This document shows positions 34,256-42,887 of a DNA stretch of 64,000 nt, piece after piece. The translations under genes were made by a program, and so were the position numbers. How positions within the stretch are numbered: the stretch's first letter is position 1; each line of letters starts with the position of its first letter. The notes beneath the pieces are model-generated. The model saw nothing but the letters and a program-made list of their open reading frames with translations. It ran no database searches and had not been told where the DNA came from. The stretch comes from Tardiphaga sp. P9-11. Lineage in GTDB: Bacteria; Pseudomonadota; Alphaproteobacteria; Rhizobiales; Xanthobacteraceae. The stretch is from the NCBI RefSeq assembly GCF_008329525.1, contig NZ_NPKQ01000005.1, positions 1 to 64,000 on the forward strand, in the 5' to 3' direction.

Positions 34256-35209
34256 TTAAGCGGCAGCTTCAGCGAGCGATGCGAGCGCGAGCTCGTCATA
34301 CAGGAAATCGGCGATCAGATCTTCCAACGTTGTCGTGCGACCATCGGCGACCGCAGCTACAGCGCTGCGTAAGTAGAAGTGATTGGCATTAGGGACGCGG
34401 ATGAATCGGTTGGCGACGCCGACCTTGTCGAAGTGAGCGTGCATCTCCTCGATGCCGCCGAGAATGACCGGAAGATCGTTGTCGCCATAGGAGACCAGTG
34501 CGGCAGGCAGGTTTGCGCGCGGCTTCAGATGCGCCTGCATCGTCATTCCGGCGATCCGGCCCGACAGGGCGATCACGGCAGCAACAGGCGCATGTTCGGC
34601 AAAGCCCGAATTCAGCGCGAGAGCTGCGCCGGCGGAGAAGCCGCCGATCACGATTCGCGAGACATCGACGCCAAACCGTCCAGATTGGCTGCGCACGAAA
34701 TTGACGGCCTTGGTCATATCATCGGTGGCGGCTTCCAGCGTGTCGTTCATCATCTCGAACGTGCTGGGCGGCATGCCGAGAATGCTGCGCACGAAGTCGA
34801 TGCGGTCGCGGTTTTGCGGCTGGCCGGGCAGCAAGAACGGCGTTACGCCGGGATCCGGAGCTTCCTGCATCAGGCGATAGTCGATCGAGAAGCAGACGTA
34901 GCCGCGGCGGGCGAATTCGCGGCAGTACTCCGCCATCGCCGTGCTCGGATTCTCGCCTTCGAACACCTCGACGCCCTTGGAGCCGCGATGAAACGCGCCA
35001 CCAAATGCAAGGATAAGCGCGGGTCGAGCCTCGTTGCGATCGTCGACCGGTTGATAGACATCGAGCTTGAGGTCGCGATATCGTGCCGACCCGCAACCGG
35101 CAACGTAACCGACGCCGCCGATGCCGTAGGTGACGTCTTCTGTCAGACTGACATCGTAGATTTTGCTCAAATAGGGCGCTGCTGTCTGCTGCACGGACTC
35201 GACGTTCAT
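34256..35209 (-). CDS. Alpha/beta-hydrolase
   Basis: This 317-aa hydrolase has the nucleophile elbow GGFSAGAA (Ser at about 193), an oxyanion-type ILAFGGAFHRGSKG loop (about 66-79) and the catalytic His near VPNANHFYL (about 280). It is of the lipase/esterase dienelactone-like type, with no signal peptide. ATG 35209 is set by GGAG six bases upstream. It follows lacI by 13 bp. Together with the divergent MFS gene the set looks like uptake and hydrolysis of one regulated compound, which I cannot name. Confidence 0.87.
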   Translation of the reverse strand: MNVESVQQTAAPYLSKIYDVSLTEDVTYGIGGVGYVAGCGSARYRDLKLDVYQPVDDRNEARPALILAFGGAFHRGSKGVEVFEGENPSTAMAEYCREFARRGYVCFSIDYRLMQEAPDPGVTPFLLPGQPQNRDRIDFVRSILGMPPSTFEMMNDTLEAATDDMTKAVNFVRSQSGRFGVDVSRIVIGGFSAGAALALNSGFAEHAPVAAVIALSGRIAGMTMQAHLKPRANLPAALVSYGDNDLPVILGGIEEMHAHFDKVGVANRFIRVPNANHFYLRSAVAAVADGRTTTLEDLIADFLYDELALASLAEAAA

Positions 35210-35222
35210 CGCTGTCTCCAAG

Positions 35223-36275
35223 TCAGTTTCGTTTTGGTCCGGTTGATTTTGCCGGGCCGGTGCTGCCGCGCACGATCAGTTCGGTCGTGAGTTCGATATG
35301 TTTGAGGCCGTCCTCCCCCGCGAGTGTCGTCAGCAGGGTGCTGGCCGCGAGACGTCCCATCTCGTGGGCCGGCGTGCGCACGGTCGTGATGGCCGGATTC
35401 ATCGCTGCCGCAATATCGAGATCGCCATAACCGACCACGGAAATGTCGCGCGGCACCGAGAGGCCGCGCGCTGCGCATTCCATCATGGTGCCGGCAGCCA
35501 GTAGGTCGTTGGCGCAGATGACGGCCGTAACATCGGGAAAACGCGCCAACGCGGTGCGGAAGGCGTTACGGCCGTCCTGCAGGCCGCTGTTGCCGGCATA
35601 GATCACGCGCTCCGCGGGAAACGGCAGGCCGCGCTGCGCGAACGCATCCTCGATACCTGCCAGTCGGTCGCGTTCGCGATCGCTGACATTCAGGAAGGCC
35701 ATCGTCGCGACCATGTCACGATGGCCAAGGTCGAGCAGATGATTGACCACCGGCTGGATCGCCTTGCGGTGATCGAAACCGACCGAAGCGACCGTCTCGT
35801 TATAGGACCAGGTGATGACGAATGGCTTGCCGAGATCGCGTAACAGCGGCAGTAGCGCCGCATCGTGCCGCATGCCGACCAGCACGAAACCATCGACGCC
35901 CTGGCGGATCATCGAGCGTACCGCAGCCAGCTCCGTCGCCTCGTCGAAATCCGAGATCGCAAGCAGCAGCGTGTAACCGCGCTTGGCTATTTCCGACTGT
36001 AGTCCTTCGACGGTGCTGGCGAAATAAGCGTGACGCAGCGCCGGCATGACGGCGCCGATCACCATGCTGCGGTTGCGGCGAAGCGAACGGGCGAGGCCGT
36101 CCGGAGTGTAGTTCAGCTGCGTCGCGGCTTCCGTCACCCGCCGTAACGTATCGGCGTTAAGCAGGTCGGGCGTGTTGAAGGCGCGCGACACCGTCGCCGG
36201 CGAAACCGAGGCCAGACGGGCGACTTCGGCCAATCGGGAGGTGCTACCCTGCGGTTTGCTTTTGACGGTGGTCAT
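35223..36275 (-). CDS. LacI-family transcriptional regulator
   Basis: This 350-aa repressor has the LacI helix-turn-helix at about 14-38 (RLAEVARLASVSPATVSRAFN), the hinge helix near 55-65 (YTPDGLARSL) and a periplasmic-binding-protein-like ligand domain to the end. The ligand type (sugar or other) is not clear. Candidate operators lie just before its start (36285-36298) and before the divergent MFS gene (36458-36473), so it likely controls both transcription units. Confidence 0.93.
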   Translation of the reverse strand: MTTVKSKPQGSTSRLAEVARLASVSPATVSRAFNTPDLLNADTLRRVTEAATQLNYTPDGLARSLRRNRSMVIGAVMPALRHAYFASTVEGLQSEIAKRGYTLLLAISDFDEATELAAVRSMIRQGVDGFVLVGMRHDAALLPLLRDLGKPFVITWSYNETVASVGFDHRKAIQPVVNHLLDLGHRDMVATMAFLNVSDRERDRLAGIEDAFAQRGLPFPAERVIYAGNSGLQDGRNAFRTALARFPDVTAVICANDLLAAGTMMECAARGLSVPRDISVVGYGDLDIAAAMNPAITTVRTPAHEMGRLAASTLLTTLAGEDGLKHIELTTELIVRGSTGPAKSTGPKRN

Positions 36276-36284
36276 GGCCGTTTC

Positions 36285-36298
36285 TGATATCTATTTCA
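36285..36298. promoter_or_regulatory. Candidate LacI-type operator O2 (at the lacI gene)
   Basis: TGATATCTATTTCA matches the operator at 36458-36473 in 11 of 14 central positions (compare TGAAATTGATTTCA). It lies 10 bp from the lacI start codon, a position suited to autorepression. Confidence 0.5.
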
Positions 36299-36457
36299 GT
36301 TAAAAAGATCAGTTTGGGTCGTGCGGGGTGTCAAGCGCCCAGCCCGAGAGATGCGGAAATGTATTAATCCTAGCGAGTTTTCATGCATTCTACGCGGATT
36401 GCTTGCGATTTGGTCGCCGTGGCCTCTTGACGAAATAATCAGCTTGGCGCTCTCTAT

Positions 36458-36473
36458 ATGAAATTGATTTCAT
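36458..36473. promoter_or_regulatory. Candidate LacI-type operator O1 (at the MFS gene)
   Basis: ATGAAAT-TG-ATTTCAT is a perfect 7-2-7 inverted repeat 17 bp before the MFS start, of the TGAAA-n-TTTCA shape used by many LacI-family regulators. Confidence 0.65.
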
Positions 36474-36489
36474 AAACAAGGTGGGGACC

Positions 36490-37767
36490 ATGTCGAAGCA
36501 GTCCTACTTCCCCGGCTGGAATGTCGTGATCGGATCCGGCGTCGGTATCGCCTTCGGATCGGTGCCGTTCTTCGCCGCGGGCTTTGCGCTGCTGGCAGGG
36601 GCGATGGCCAAGGATTACGGCTGGACCCAGTCGGACGTCGCCAAGGCGGCCTCAATCTATCTCCTGATGCAGACGATCGCCTATCCGTTGTGCGGGCCGC
36701 CGCTGGATCGCTGGGGCTCGCGCAAGTTCGCCATGCTCAGCATCGTGCTGTTCGCGGTGTCGCTGGTGATCCTCAGCCAGATCCAGGGATCGCTGTTGCA
36801 GCTCTATCTGGCTTTCGCGCTGATGGGTTTCATCGCGGCGGGCACCAATGTTGTGTCCTATGCCCGTGCCATTGCACTGTGGTTCAACCGTAAGCGCGGC
36901 CTCGCGCTGGGTCTTGCGGCAAGCGCCCAAGCGGTCGGTTCGTTCCTGATCCCGATTCTCGCGCACAAGTTCATCACGGCCTATGGCTGGTCCTGGAGCC
37001 TGATCGCGTTCGCGGCGTTTGAGATCATAGTGTGCCTGCCGCTGGTGGCGCTGCTGATCAAGGACAGTCCGAAACCTTACGGATTCTTGCCCGACGGGGA
37101 CATCGCCGTCACCGAAACGGCGGCGGCCGACGCTGCTGACGAGGGCATGAAGGTCGGCGAGATCCTACGCACCGGCGTATTCTGGAAACTGGCGATCTGC
37201 TTTGCGATCATGGGCATGTCATTCTACGCCATCGCGCCGAACATCGTGTACATCCTGACCAAGAAGGCCGGCATGAGCCTTGGCGATGTGGCGCTGATCC
37301 AGGCCATCTCCGGCGCCGCCGTGCTGTTCGGCCGGATCGGCTTCGGCTATCTGCTCGATCGCATTCATGCGCCGATCGTAGGACTGATGGCGCTGGCGCT
37401 GTCGGCGGCCTGCGCGGCGATCTATTCGATGACAGTGGTGCCTGCGCTGATCGTGATTGCAACGGTCCTCAACGGTCTGGCGATTGGCGGCGATACGGAT
37501 TTGATGCCCTATCTGGCGAGTCGCTATTTCGGCAACCGTGCGGTGTCGCGTATCTTCGGCTGGTTCCTGTTCGCATTTTTCCTCGGTGCCGCGGTCGGTC
37601 CGGTGGCCTTCGCGCAACTCAGTGCGAGCTATGGCGGCGCGGAAACCCCGCTGCTGATGCTGGCAGTGTTGCAGATCGTGCCAGCGGCGCTATTTCTCTC
37701 GATGGGGCGTTATCGCGCGACACCCACCGTGGGCGCAAAGCTCGGCGCGGCCGCGGTCTCGCAGTAA
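36490..37767 (+). CDS. Major facilitator superfamily transporter
   Basis: This 425-aa permease has twelve membrane helices; motif A-like PPLDRWGSRKFAM is at about 67-79 and a charged central loop (PDGDIAVTETAAADAADEG, about 197-215) joins the halves. The layout resembles the OFA/monocarboxylate-type MFS. ATG 36490 is chosen over GTG 36481, since AGGTGGGG just upstream serves as its ribosome site. An exact palindrome (36458-36473) lies in its promoter region, and the gene diverges from lacI, which probably controls it. The cargo is likely the substrate of the adjacent hydrolase. Confidence 0.88.
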   Translation: MSKQSYFPGWNVVIGSGVGIAFGSVPFFAAGFALLAGAMAKDYGWTQSDVAKAASIYLLMQTIAYPLCGPPLDRWGSRKFAMLSIVLFAVSLVILSQIQGSLLQLYLAFALMGFIAAGTNVVSYARAIALWFNRKRGLALGLAASAQAVGSFLIPILAHKFITAYGWSWSLIAFAAFEIIVCLPLVALLIKDSPKPYGFLPDGDIAVTETAAADAADEGMKVGEILRTGVFWKLAICFAIMGMSFYAIAPNIVYILTKKAGMSLGDVALIQAISGAAVLFGRIGFGYLLDRIHAPIVGLMALALSAACAAIYSMTVVPALIVIATVLNGLAIGGDTDLMPYLASRYFGNRAVSRIFGWFLFAFFLGAAVGPVAFAQLSASYGGAETPLLMLAVLQIVPAALFLSMGRYRATPTVGAKLGAAAVSQ

Positions 37768-37893
37768 CGCGCTCTTACGCTACGCCGAAGGGATGCCCAC
37801 GAGCCAGGCTCGGGGTGCGTTGCAGGTCTATCGCAGGGGCGGAAAAAGCTCTGCTGTCATCCGCCCGTCACTTCCTGTACGCATGCAGGTATC

Positions 37894-38610
37894 ATGCGAT
37901 TTCTGGCAACATTTCATTCATACGATTTCCTCGACACGTTGCTCAGCCTGGCGACTGCCTTTGTGCTGGGCACGCTGATCGGCGCCGAGCGGCAATATCG
38001 CCAGCGCACTGCGGGCCTGCGCACCAATGTTCTGGTGGCCGTGGGGGCGGCGGCCTTCGTCGATCTGGCCATGCAATTGGCCGGCGCGGATGGCGCCGTG
38101 CGCGTCATCGCTTATGTGGTCTCCGGCATCGGTTTCCTCGGCGCCGGCGTCATCATGAAGGAAGGCACCAATGTGCGCGGGCTCAACACCGCGGCGACGC
38201 TGTGGAGTTCGGCGGCCGTCGGGTCTTGCGCCGGCGCGGATATGATCGCGCAGGCGGCCGCGCTCACGGTGTTCGTGCTCGCCGGCAATACGCTGCTGCG
38301 GCCGCTGGTCAACGCAATCAACCGGGCTCCGCTCGACGCGAAGTCGTCGGAAGTGACCTATTACGTGCGGCTCACGGTCTCGCCCGAGGTGGTGCCCGAG
38401 ATGCGCGAGCGCCTGCAGGACGCGCTGGAAGCTGCGAAGTATCCGGTCGGCGATGTCGACGTCGTCGAATTGAGCGAGACCCAGCAGGAGATCGTGGCAA
38501 CGCTGGTCTCGACCGCGGTCGATCCCCGGGAATTGGACGCTGTCGTGGCAAAGCTCGAGGTGCTTCCTGGTGTGCGCAACGCGACCTGGGACGTGAGCAC
38601 GAAGGACTAG
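37894..38610 (+). CDS. MgtC/SapB family membrane protein
   Basis: This 238-aa protein has the MgtC N-terminal membrane domain: ATAFVLGTLIGAERQYRQRTAGLRTNVLVAVGAA (about 20-53), and GIGFLGAGVIMKEGTNVRGLNTAATLW (about 80-106), both hallmark blocks. A soluble ACT-like C-terminal domain runs from about 150. MgtC proteins inhibit ATP synthase or adapt cells to low magnesium and acid in pathogens; in soil bacteria the role is less clear. No magnesium riboswitch was recognised in the 126-bp upstream region. Confidence 0.9.
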   Translation: MRFLATFHSYDFLDTLLSLATAFVLGTLIGAERQYRQRTAGLRTNVLVAVGAAAFVDLAMQLAGADGAVRVIAYVVSGIGFLGAGVIMKEGTNVRGLNTAATLWSSAAVGSCAGADMIAQAAALTVFVLAGNTLLRPLVNAINRAPLDAKSSEVTYYVRLTVSPEVVPEMRERLQDALEAAKYPVGDVDVVELSETQQEIVATLVSTAVDPRELDAVVAKLEVLPGVRNATWDVSTKD

Positions 38611-38654
38611 GGTTTACCCTGCATCAGTGCCGGAACTCGCGACGTTCTGGCGCT

Positions 38655-38679
38655 GGAACCTTGCGGCCCGGGTCTCGTT
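38655..38679 (+). promoter_or_regulatory. EcfG-type general stress promoter of the Pro-rich secreted protein
   Basis: GGAAC at 38655-38659, a 16-base spacer and CGTT at 38676-38679 match the EcfG consensus exactly. The -10 ends 29 bp before the ATG at 38709. Confidence 0.72.
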
Positions 38680-38708
38680 GTTACCGCAGATCAATAGCGG
38701 TGGATGCC

Positions 38709-39047
38709 ATGACCCCAACGACCAAGATGACTGCGCCCCGGAAGCAATTCGCGATGGCGGCATTGGCGTTGGCTGTCATAACGGGCGCATCTACTTCGGC
38801 CATGGCGCGCCTGACCTTGACCCCGCATCCCACACGACTGGCACAGGCGACGCCGCCGCTGCAATCGACGCCGGGCGCCGAGAGCAAACCTTCTGTACCA
38901 TCGGAGCCGACCACGACCGGCCAGCGCCCGCAGGAAACTCCGCCGCAGCCGGCCCGCCCGGATGCAGAAGCGCGGGATGCAGGCGCGAAGCCCGCATTGC
39001 CGCCGGCACCGGCTGAAAAGGTCGCCCCGCCGATTACGGCGAAGTAG
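38709..39047 (+). CDS. Proline-rich secreted protein
   Basis: This 112-aa protein has a signal peptide (hydrophobic core about 15-28, cleavage near SAMA at 31-33) and a low-complexity mature part rich in Pro, Ala and Thr with no Cys and no recognisable domain. ATG 38709 gives the signal peptide; the open frame far upstream lies over mgtC in another frame. An exact EcfG promoter sits 30 bp upstream, so it looks like a stress-induced periplasmic or envelope protein. I do not recognise the family. Confidence 0.72.
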   Translation: MTPTTKMTAPRKQFAMAALALAVITGASTSAMARLTLTPHPTRLAQATPPLQSTPGAESKPSVPSEPTTTGQRPQETPPQPARPDAEARDAGAKPALPPAPAEKVAPPITAK

Positions 39048-39227
39048 TTGCGCGACCATTGGCGTGTATTTGACTGCATTCCTGTCGGGAACGGACATGC
39101 TATTCGCGACATTGCAGTTCGTCCCGGAATGAAGTTCCGAGTTTATTGACGTTGCCCGCAATCTGATCTCGCCAGTTTCATCGACCGCCCCCATACTCCC
39201 TGCCAACCAGATAAGAGGGGGCTGCTC

Positions 39228-39968
39228 ATGAAGATCGACGACGTTCGCCGCAATGCCTATTCCATGCCGCTGACCAATCCGTCGTTTCCGCGTGGCCCCT
39301 ATCGCTTCTACGACCGCGAATATTTCATCATCAGCTATCGTACCGATATGGAAGCGCTGCAGGCTGTGGTGCCGGAGCCGCTGGAGATCGTTGATAATAT
39401 CGTCAAATACGAATTCATCCGCATGCCGGATTCCACCGGCTTCGGCGATTACACCGAAACCGGGCAGGCGATCCCGGTGCGTCTCAATGGCGTCGAGGGA
39501 GTTTACATCCACTCCATGTATCTCGACGACGATGCGCCAATTGCCGGCGGCCGCGAGCTCTGGGGTTTTCCGAAGAAGCGCGCGACGCCGAAGATCGTGG
39601 TCGAAAGTGATGTGCTGGTCGGCACGCTGCATTACGGCTCTGTGCTCTGCGCGTCAGGCACCATGGGCTACAAGCACCGCCCGGTGGACCATGACACAGT
39701 GATGCACGCGCTGCAGGTACCGAACTTCATTTTGAAGATCATCCCGCATGTCGACGGCACACCGCGCATCTGCGAGCTGGTGCGCTATCACCTGGAAGAG
39801 ATCAATCTGAAGGAAGCCTGGACTGGCCCCGCCGCGCTCGGCCTGTTTCCGCATGCACTCGCGGACGTGGCGCGTTTGCCGGTGAAGGAAATCGTGTCAG
39901 CACTGCACTTCAAGTGCGACCTGACGCTGGGATTGGGCGAAGTGGCGTTTGATTATTTGGCGAAGTAG
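39228..39968 (+). CDS. adc: Acetoacetate decarboxylase
   Basis: This 246-aa enzyme converts acetoacetate to acetone and CO2 through a Schiff-base lysine. The active-site block [15 protein letters not shown] spans about 108-122, with the adjacent Lys pair (116-117) in which one Lys forms the Schiff base and the other lowers its pKa; Arg29/Glu residues ([10 protein letters not shown]) and EPLEI near 50-54 also fit. Length agrees with clostridial Adc (about 244). It starts after GAGGGGGC. It seems to be monocistronic; a dispersed repeat begins immediately after its stop. Confidence 0.93.
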   Translation: MKIDDVRRNAYSMPLTNPSFPRGPYRFYDREYFIISYRTDMEALQAVVPEPLEIVDNIVKYEFIRMPDSTGFGDYTETGQAIPVRLNGVEGVYIHSMYLDDDAPIAGGRELWGFPKKRATPKIVVESDVLVGTLHYGSVLCASGTMGYKHRPVDHDTVMHALQVPNFILKIIPHVDGTPRICELVRYHLEEINLKEAWTGPAALGLFPHALADVARLPVKEIVSALHFKCDLTLGLGEVAFDYLAK

Positions 39969-39970
39969 AG

Positions 39971-40102
39971 CTCGTCATTCCGGGGCGCGTCGGAATCCCG
40001 AGATGAGTCCGCCTCTCACTCGCCCGGGATTGGCAGGTGATGAACATATCGGGATTCCGGATTCGCGGCCGGCTTGCGCTGGCCACGCCCCGGAATGACG
40101 AG
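39971..40102. repeat. Palindromic repeat element (REP/MITE-like)
   Basis: CTCGTCATTCCGGGGCG (39971-39987) and its exact complement (40086-40102) bound a 132-bp segment containing smaller complementary parts (GAATCCCGAGATG, GGGATTCCGGATT). Elements with CATTCCGGGGCGCG ends are abundant in Bradyrhizobium and Rhodopseudomonas genomes. It encodes nothing and sits between converging adc and hss. Confidence 0.75.
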
Positions 40103-40118
40103 TGTGGGTTCAAACACA

Positions 40119-40150
40119 AAAGGCGGCAGTGTCTGACACTGCCGCCTTCA
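40119..40150. terminator. Bidirectional terminator between adc and hss
   Basis: AAGGCGGCAGTGTC and GACACTGCCGCCTT pair perfectly over 14 bp around a single base, giving in practice a 12-bp stem with a small loop. A-rich bases precede it, so for the minus-strand hss gene a T-run follows. Works best for hss. Confidence 0.82.
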
Positions 40151-40179
40151 TTGTTATGCATTCAAGCTAAATGCGCGTT

Positions 40180-41628
40180 TCAGCGCACCAGCACGTTCTT
40201 GAACTGCCACGGATCTGACGTGTCGATATCTTCCGGGAACAGGCCCGGGCGGCCTTCCAGCGGAGTCCAGTCGGTGTAGTAGCCCTTCACCGGGCCGAGA
40301 TACGGTCCCTGGATTTCCAGCAGGCGGTGGAAATCCATTTCGTCGGCCTCGACGATACCTTCGGTCGGGTTCTCCAGCGCCCAGACCATGCCGCCGAGCA
40401 CGGCGGAGGTCACCTGCAAGGCGGTGGCGTTCTGATAGGGGGCCAGTTCACGTGTCTCCTCGATGGAAAGCTGCGAGCCGAACCAGTAGGCGTTTTTGCC
40501 GTGGCCATAGAGAAGGACACCTAGTTCGTCGATGCCATCGATGATCTCCTCCTCTTCGAGGATGTGATGCTTCTCCTGCATCTTGGCGGCGCGGCCGAAC
40601 ATTTCATGCAGCGACAGCACGGCGTCGTCAGCCGGATGGTAGGCGTAGTGGCAGGTCGGCCGGTAGACGGCGGTGCCCGATGCGTCGCGCACCGTGAAAT
40701 AATCGGAGATAGAGATCGACTCGTTATGGGTGACCAGGAAGCCGTATTGCGCGCCACGGGTCGGGCACCAGGTATGTACGCGCGTGTTGGCGCCGGGCTG
40801 CATCAGGTAGATCGCAGCACCACAGCCGGTCTCGTGGGTGTGCGCATTCGCTGGCATCCATTTTTCATGGGTGCCCCAGCCCAGTTCGGACGGCTGCACG
40901 CCTTCCGACAGGAAGCCTTCCACCGACCATGTGTTGACGAACACGTCCGGCTCTTTCGGGTTCTTGGAGCGCTGCGTGTCGCGCTCGGCGATGTGGATGC
41001 CCTTGACGCCGGTCTGGCGCATCAGATCGGCCCATTCGGCCTTGGTCTTCGGCTCCGGCGCATTGAGTTGCAAATCAGCAGCGACGTTCAAGAGCGCCTG
41101 CTTGACGAAGAAGGAGACCATGCCGGGATTGGCGCCGCAGCAGGAGACGGCTGTCGTCGAGCCGGGCGCGCGCGCCTTCTTGGCGGCCAGCGTCGCTTCG
41201 CGCAAAGCATAGTTGGAGCGTGCGGCGGCACCTTTCGAGGCGTCGAAATAGAAACCGAGCCACGGCTCGTTGACGGTGTCGATATAGAGCGCGCCGAGCT
41301 CGTTGCAGAGCTCCATGATGTCCTTCGAGCCGGTATCGACCGAGAGATTGACGCAGAAACCCTGGCCGCCGCCTTCGGTGAGCAGCGGCGTCAGCAGCTC
41401 GCGATAGTTCTCCTTGGTGACGCCCTGCTGGATGAAGCGCACATTGTGCTTCTCGCAATGCGCCTTGCGGCCCTCATCCTTGGGATCGAGCACGGTGATG
41501 CGCGACTTGTCGTAATCGAGGTGTCGCTCGATCAACGGCAGCGTGCCTTTGCCGATCGAGCCGAAGCCGACCATCACGATGGGGCCAGTGATCTTCGCGT
41601 AGATCGGCGAGGCGGGGGATGTGGACAT
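40180..41628 (-). CDS. hss: Homospermidine synthase
   Basis: This 482-aa enzyme joins two putrescine units (or putrescine and spermidine) into homospermidine using bound NAD. The Rossmann motif is MVGFGSIGKGTLPLI (about 19-33); SCCGANPGMVSFFVKQAL (about 162-179) and NEPWLGFYFD, HAYHPADDAVLSLHEMFGR (in parts) match the bacterial enzyme known from Blastochloris viridis. Homospermidine is the main triamine in many rhizobia. The putrescine source is the ornithine decarboxylase at 43633-44775 in the same region; genes between them are on the same strand but separated by gaps of 60 to 270 bp. Confidence 0.95.
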   Translation of the reverse strand: MSTSPASPIYAKITGPIVMVGFGSIGKGTLPLIERHLDYDKSRITVLDPKDEGRKAHCEKHNVRFIQQGVTKENYRELLTPLLTEGGGQGFCVNLSVDTGSKDIMELCNELGALYIDTVNEPWLGFYFDASKGAAARSNYALREATLAAKKARAPGSTTAVSCCGANPGMVSFFVKQALLNVAADLQLNAPEPKTKAEWADLMRQTGVKGIHIAERDTQRSKNPKEPDVFVNTWSVEGFLSEGVQPSELGWGTHEKWMPANAHTHETGCGAAIYLMQPGANTRVHTWCPTRGAQYGFLVTHNESISISDYFTVRDASGTAVYRPTCHYAYHPADDAVLSLHEMFGRAAKMQEKHHILEEEEIIDGIDELGVLLYGHGKNAYWFGSQLSIEETRELAPYQNATALQVTSAVLGGMVWALENPTEGIVEADEMDFHRLLEIQGPYLGPVKGYYTDWTPLEGRPGLFPEDIDTSDPWQFKNVLVR

Positions 41629-41769
41629 CAGCTTCTAACTCCGGACAGGGATCGAGATGAACGCGCTGCTTCGCGCGCGGTTGAGAATGGATAGTGACGA
41701 TGTGACATCGGAATGAAACCCGGGAATGAATCTTGGGACCGAAATCCCGATGTCAGTATTATCTTACGC

Positions 41770-42174
41770 TCAGCTCCGTTCGCTGACCGCGAGCACGGTT
41801 AGCGAACGTGGTTCCCCCGAGGGCGTCTCGAAAGTGATGGACTGCCCGGCAGAAAGGCCGATAAGCGCCGCTCCGATCGGGGTCAATACCGAAATTCGCC
41901 CGGCTTCCACGTCGGCGGAGGTCGGATAGACCAGTGTGACGTGCTTTTCCTGCCCGCTGATATCGTCGCGGAACGTCAGGTCGGACTCCATGCCGACGAT
42001 CCCGGGCAACGGGTCCGTGTCCGGCACGATGGTCGCGCGCTCGATTTCGTCGGCGAGAAAATCGGCGGTCGCTGGATACTTCGTTGCGGCGGCTTCGGCC
42101 AACACGCTGAGGCGTTCGCGGTCGCTGTATCGGAGGGTGATGGGCGGCAGCTCCGTGCGCGGGGAGTGGATCAT
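41770..42174 (-). CDS. rnk: Nucleoside diphosphate kinase regulator Rnk-like (GreA C-terminal domain)
   Basis: This 134-aa protein has a short coiled N part (RYSDRERLSVLAEAA) and a C-terminal GreA/GreB FKBP-like domain: VGMESDLTFRDD, HVTLVYPTSADVEAGRISVLTPIGAALIGLSAGQSITFETPSGEPRSLTVLAV (in pieces). This is the layout of Rnk, a binder of RNA polymerase without the long Gre coiled coil. The frame is open to 42384 but MIHSPR at 42174 is the normal family start. Confidence 0.88.
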   Translation of the reverse strand: MIHSPRTELPPITLRYSDRERLSVLAEAAATKYPATADFLADEIERATIVPDTDPLPGIVGMESDLTFRDDISGQEKHVTLVYPTSADVEAGRISVLTPIGAALIGLSAGQSITFETPSGEPRSLTVLAVSERS

Positions 42175-42446
42175 GAGTTTCACAGCCAAATGACGCCCGG
42201 TGCGCAGCGCGCACGAGCATGTCGGAAAATGATGAGAATGTTGAAATCGAACAAGCCCGGACCGCACGCGCGCGTGCGCCCGGGTCACATTCCTGCTTGA
42301 AGGTGACCGGCGCGGAGCAGTAAGCGGTTGCGGGGCAGGTTCGTCATGATGGCCGAAACCTATGTATCCTGCAGTGAAAGTCAACCGGCGATGGTGCCGT
42401 TGATAGCAGCGACGTCCAACGAGCTTATCTGATGCGCGGTTGACGA

Positions 42447-42833
42447 TCAGCTGCGCCGCTTGGCGGTCACTTCGATTTCGACTTTCATCTCGGGCTTGTA
42501 GAGCCCGGAGACCACGAGAAGCGTGGCAGCGGGCCTGATCTCGCCGAGATGGGCGCCAGTCACCGCGAACACCTTGTCGGCGTCGCCGGCGTCCGTAATG
42601 TAGTAGATCGCGCGCACGATATCGGCCATGGCAAAGCCGGCCTCCTTCAGTGCGGCTTCAATGGTCTTGAAGCAGTTCTGTGTCTGTGCCGTGACATCGG
42701 CCGGCAAGATCATGGTGGTGTAATCGTAGCCGGTGGTGCCGGACACGAAGCAGAAATCGCCGTCGACCACTGCACGGCTGTAGCCAGCGGTCTTTTCGAA
42801 TGGCGATCCGGTGGAAATCAGTTTGCGCGTCAT
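42447..42833 (-). CDS. RidA family protein
   Basis: This 128-aa protein belongs to the RidA/YjgF/UK114 family, which hydrolyses reactive enamine/imine intermediates from PLP enzymes. Blocks are GYSRAVVDGDFCFVSGTTGYD (in parts), QTQNCFKTIEAALKEAG, DADKVFAVTGAHLGEIRPAATLLVVSGL and the C-terminal EIEVTAKR; the conserved Arg of the RPA motif is present at about 104. ATG 42833 has GGAGAG upstream. Lying near a PLP-dependent decarboxylase it may protect against its by-products. Confidence 0.9.
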   Translation of the reverse strand: MTRKLISTGSPFEKTAGYSRAVVDGDFCFVSGTTGYDYTTMILPADVTAQTQNCFKTIEAALKEAGFAMADIVRAIYYITDAGDADKVFAVTGAHLGEIRPAATLLVVSGLYKPEMKVEIEVTAKRRS

Positions 42834-42887
42834 TACGGGGCTCTCCTGCAGAGGCGAGCCCCGCAATGCCGTGTCTTGGTGGTCAAA

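Noticed and set aside
37768-37893. A magnesium-sensing RNA before the MgtC-like gene
   Set aside because: The 126-bp gap has short complementary bits but no recognisable M-box or yybP-ykoY elements.
39089-39115. A further EcfG promoter before adc
   Set aside because: GGAAC is followed by CATT only at a 17-base spacer, with a mismatch, and lies over 110 bp from the adc start.
40564-41694. A 376-codon open frame on the plus strand
   Set aside because: It is antisense to homospermidine synthase and has no recognisable domain.
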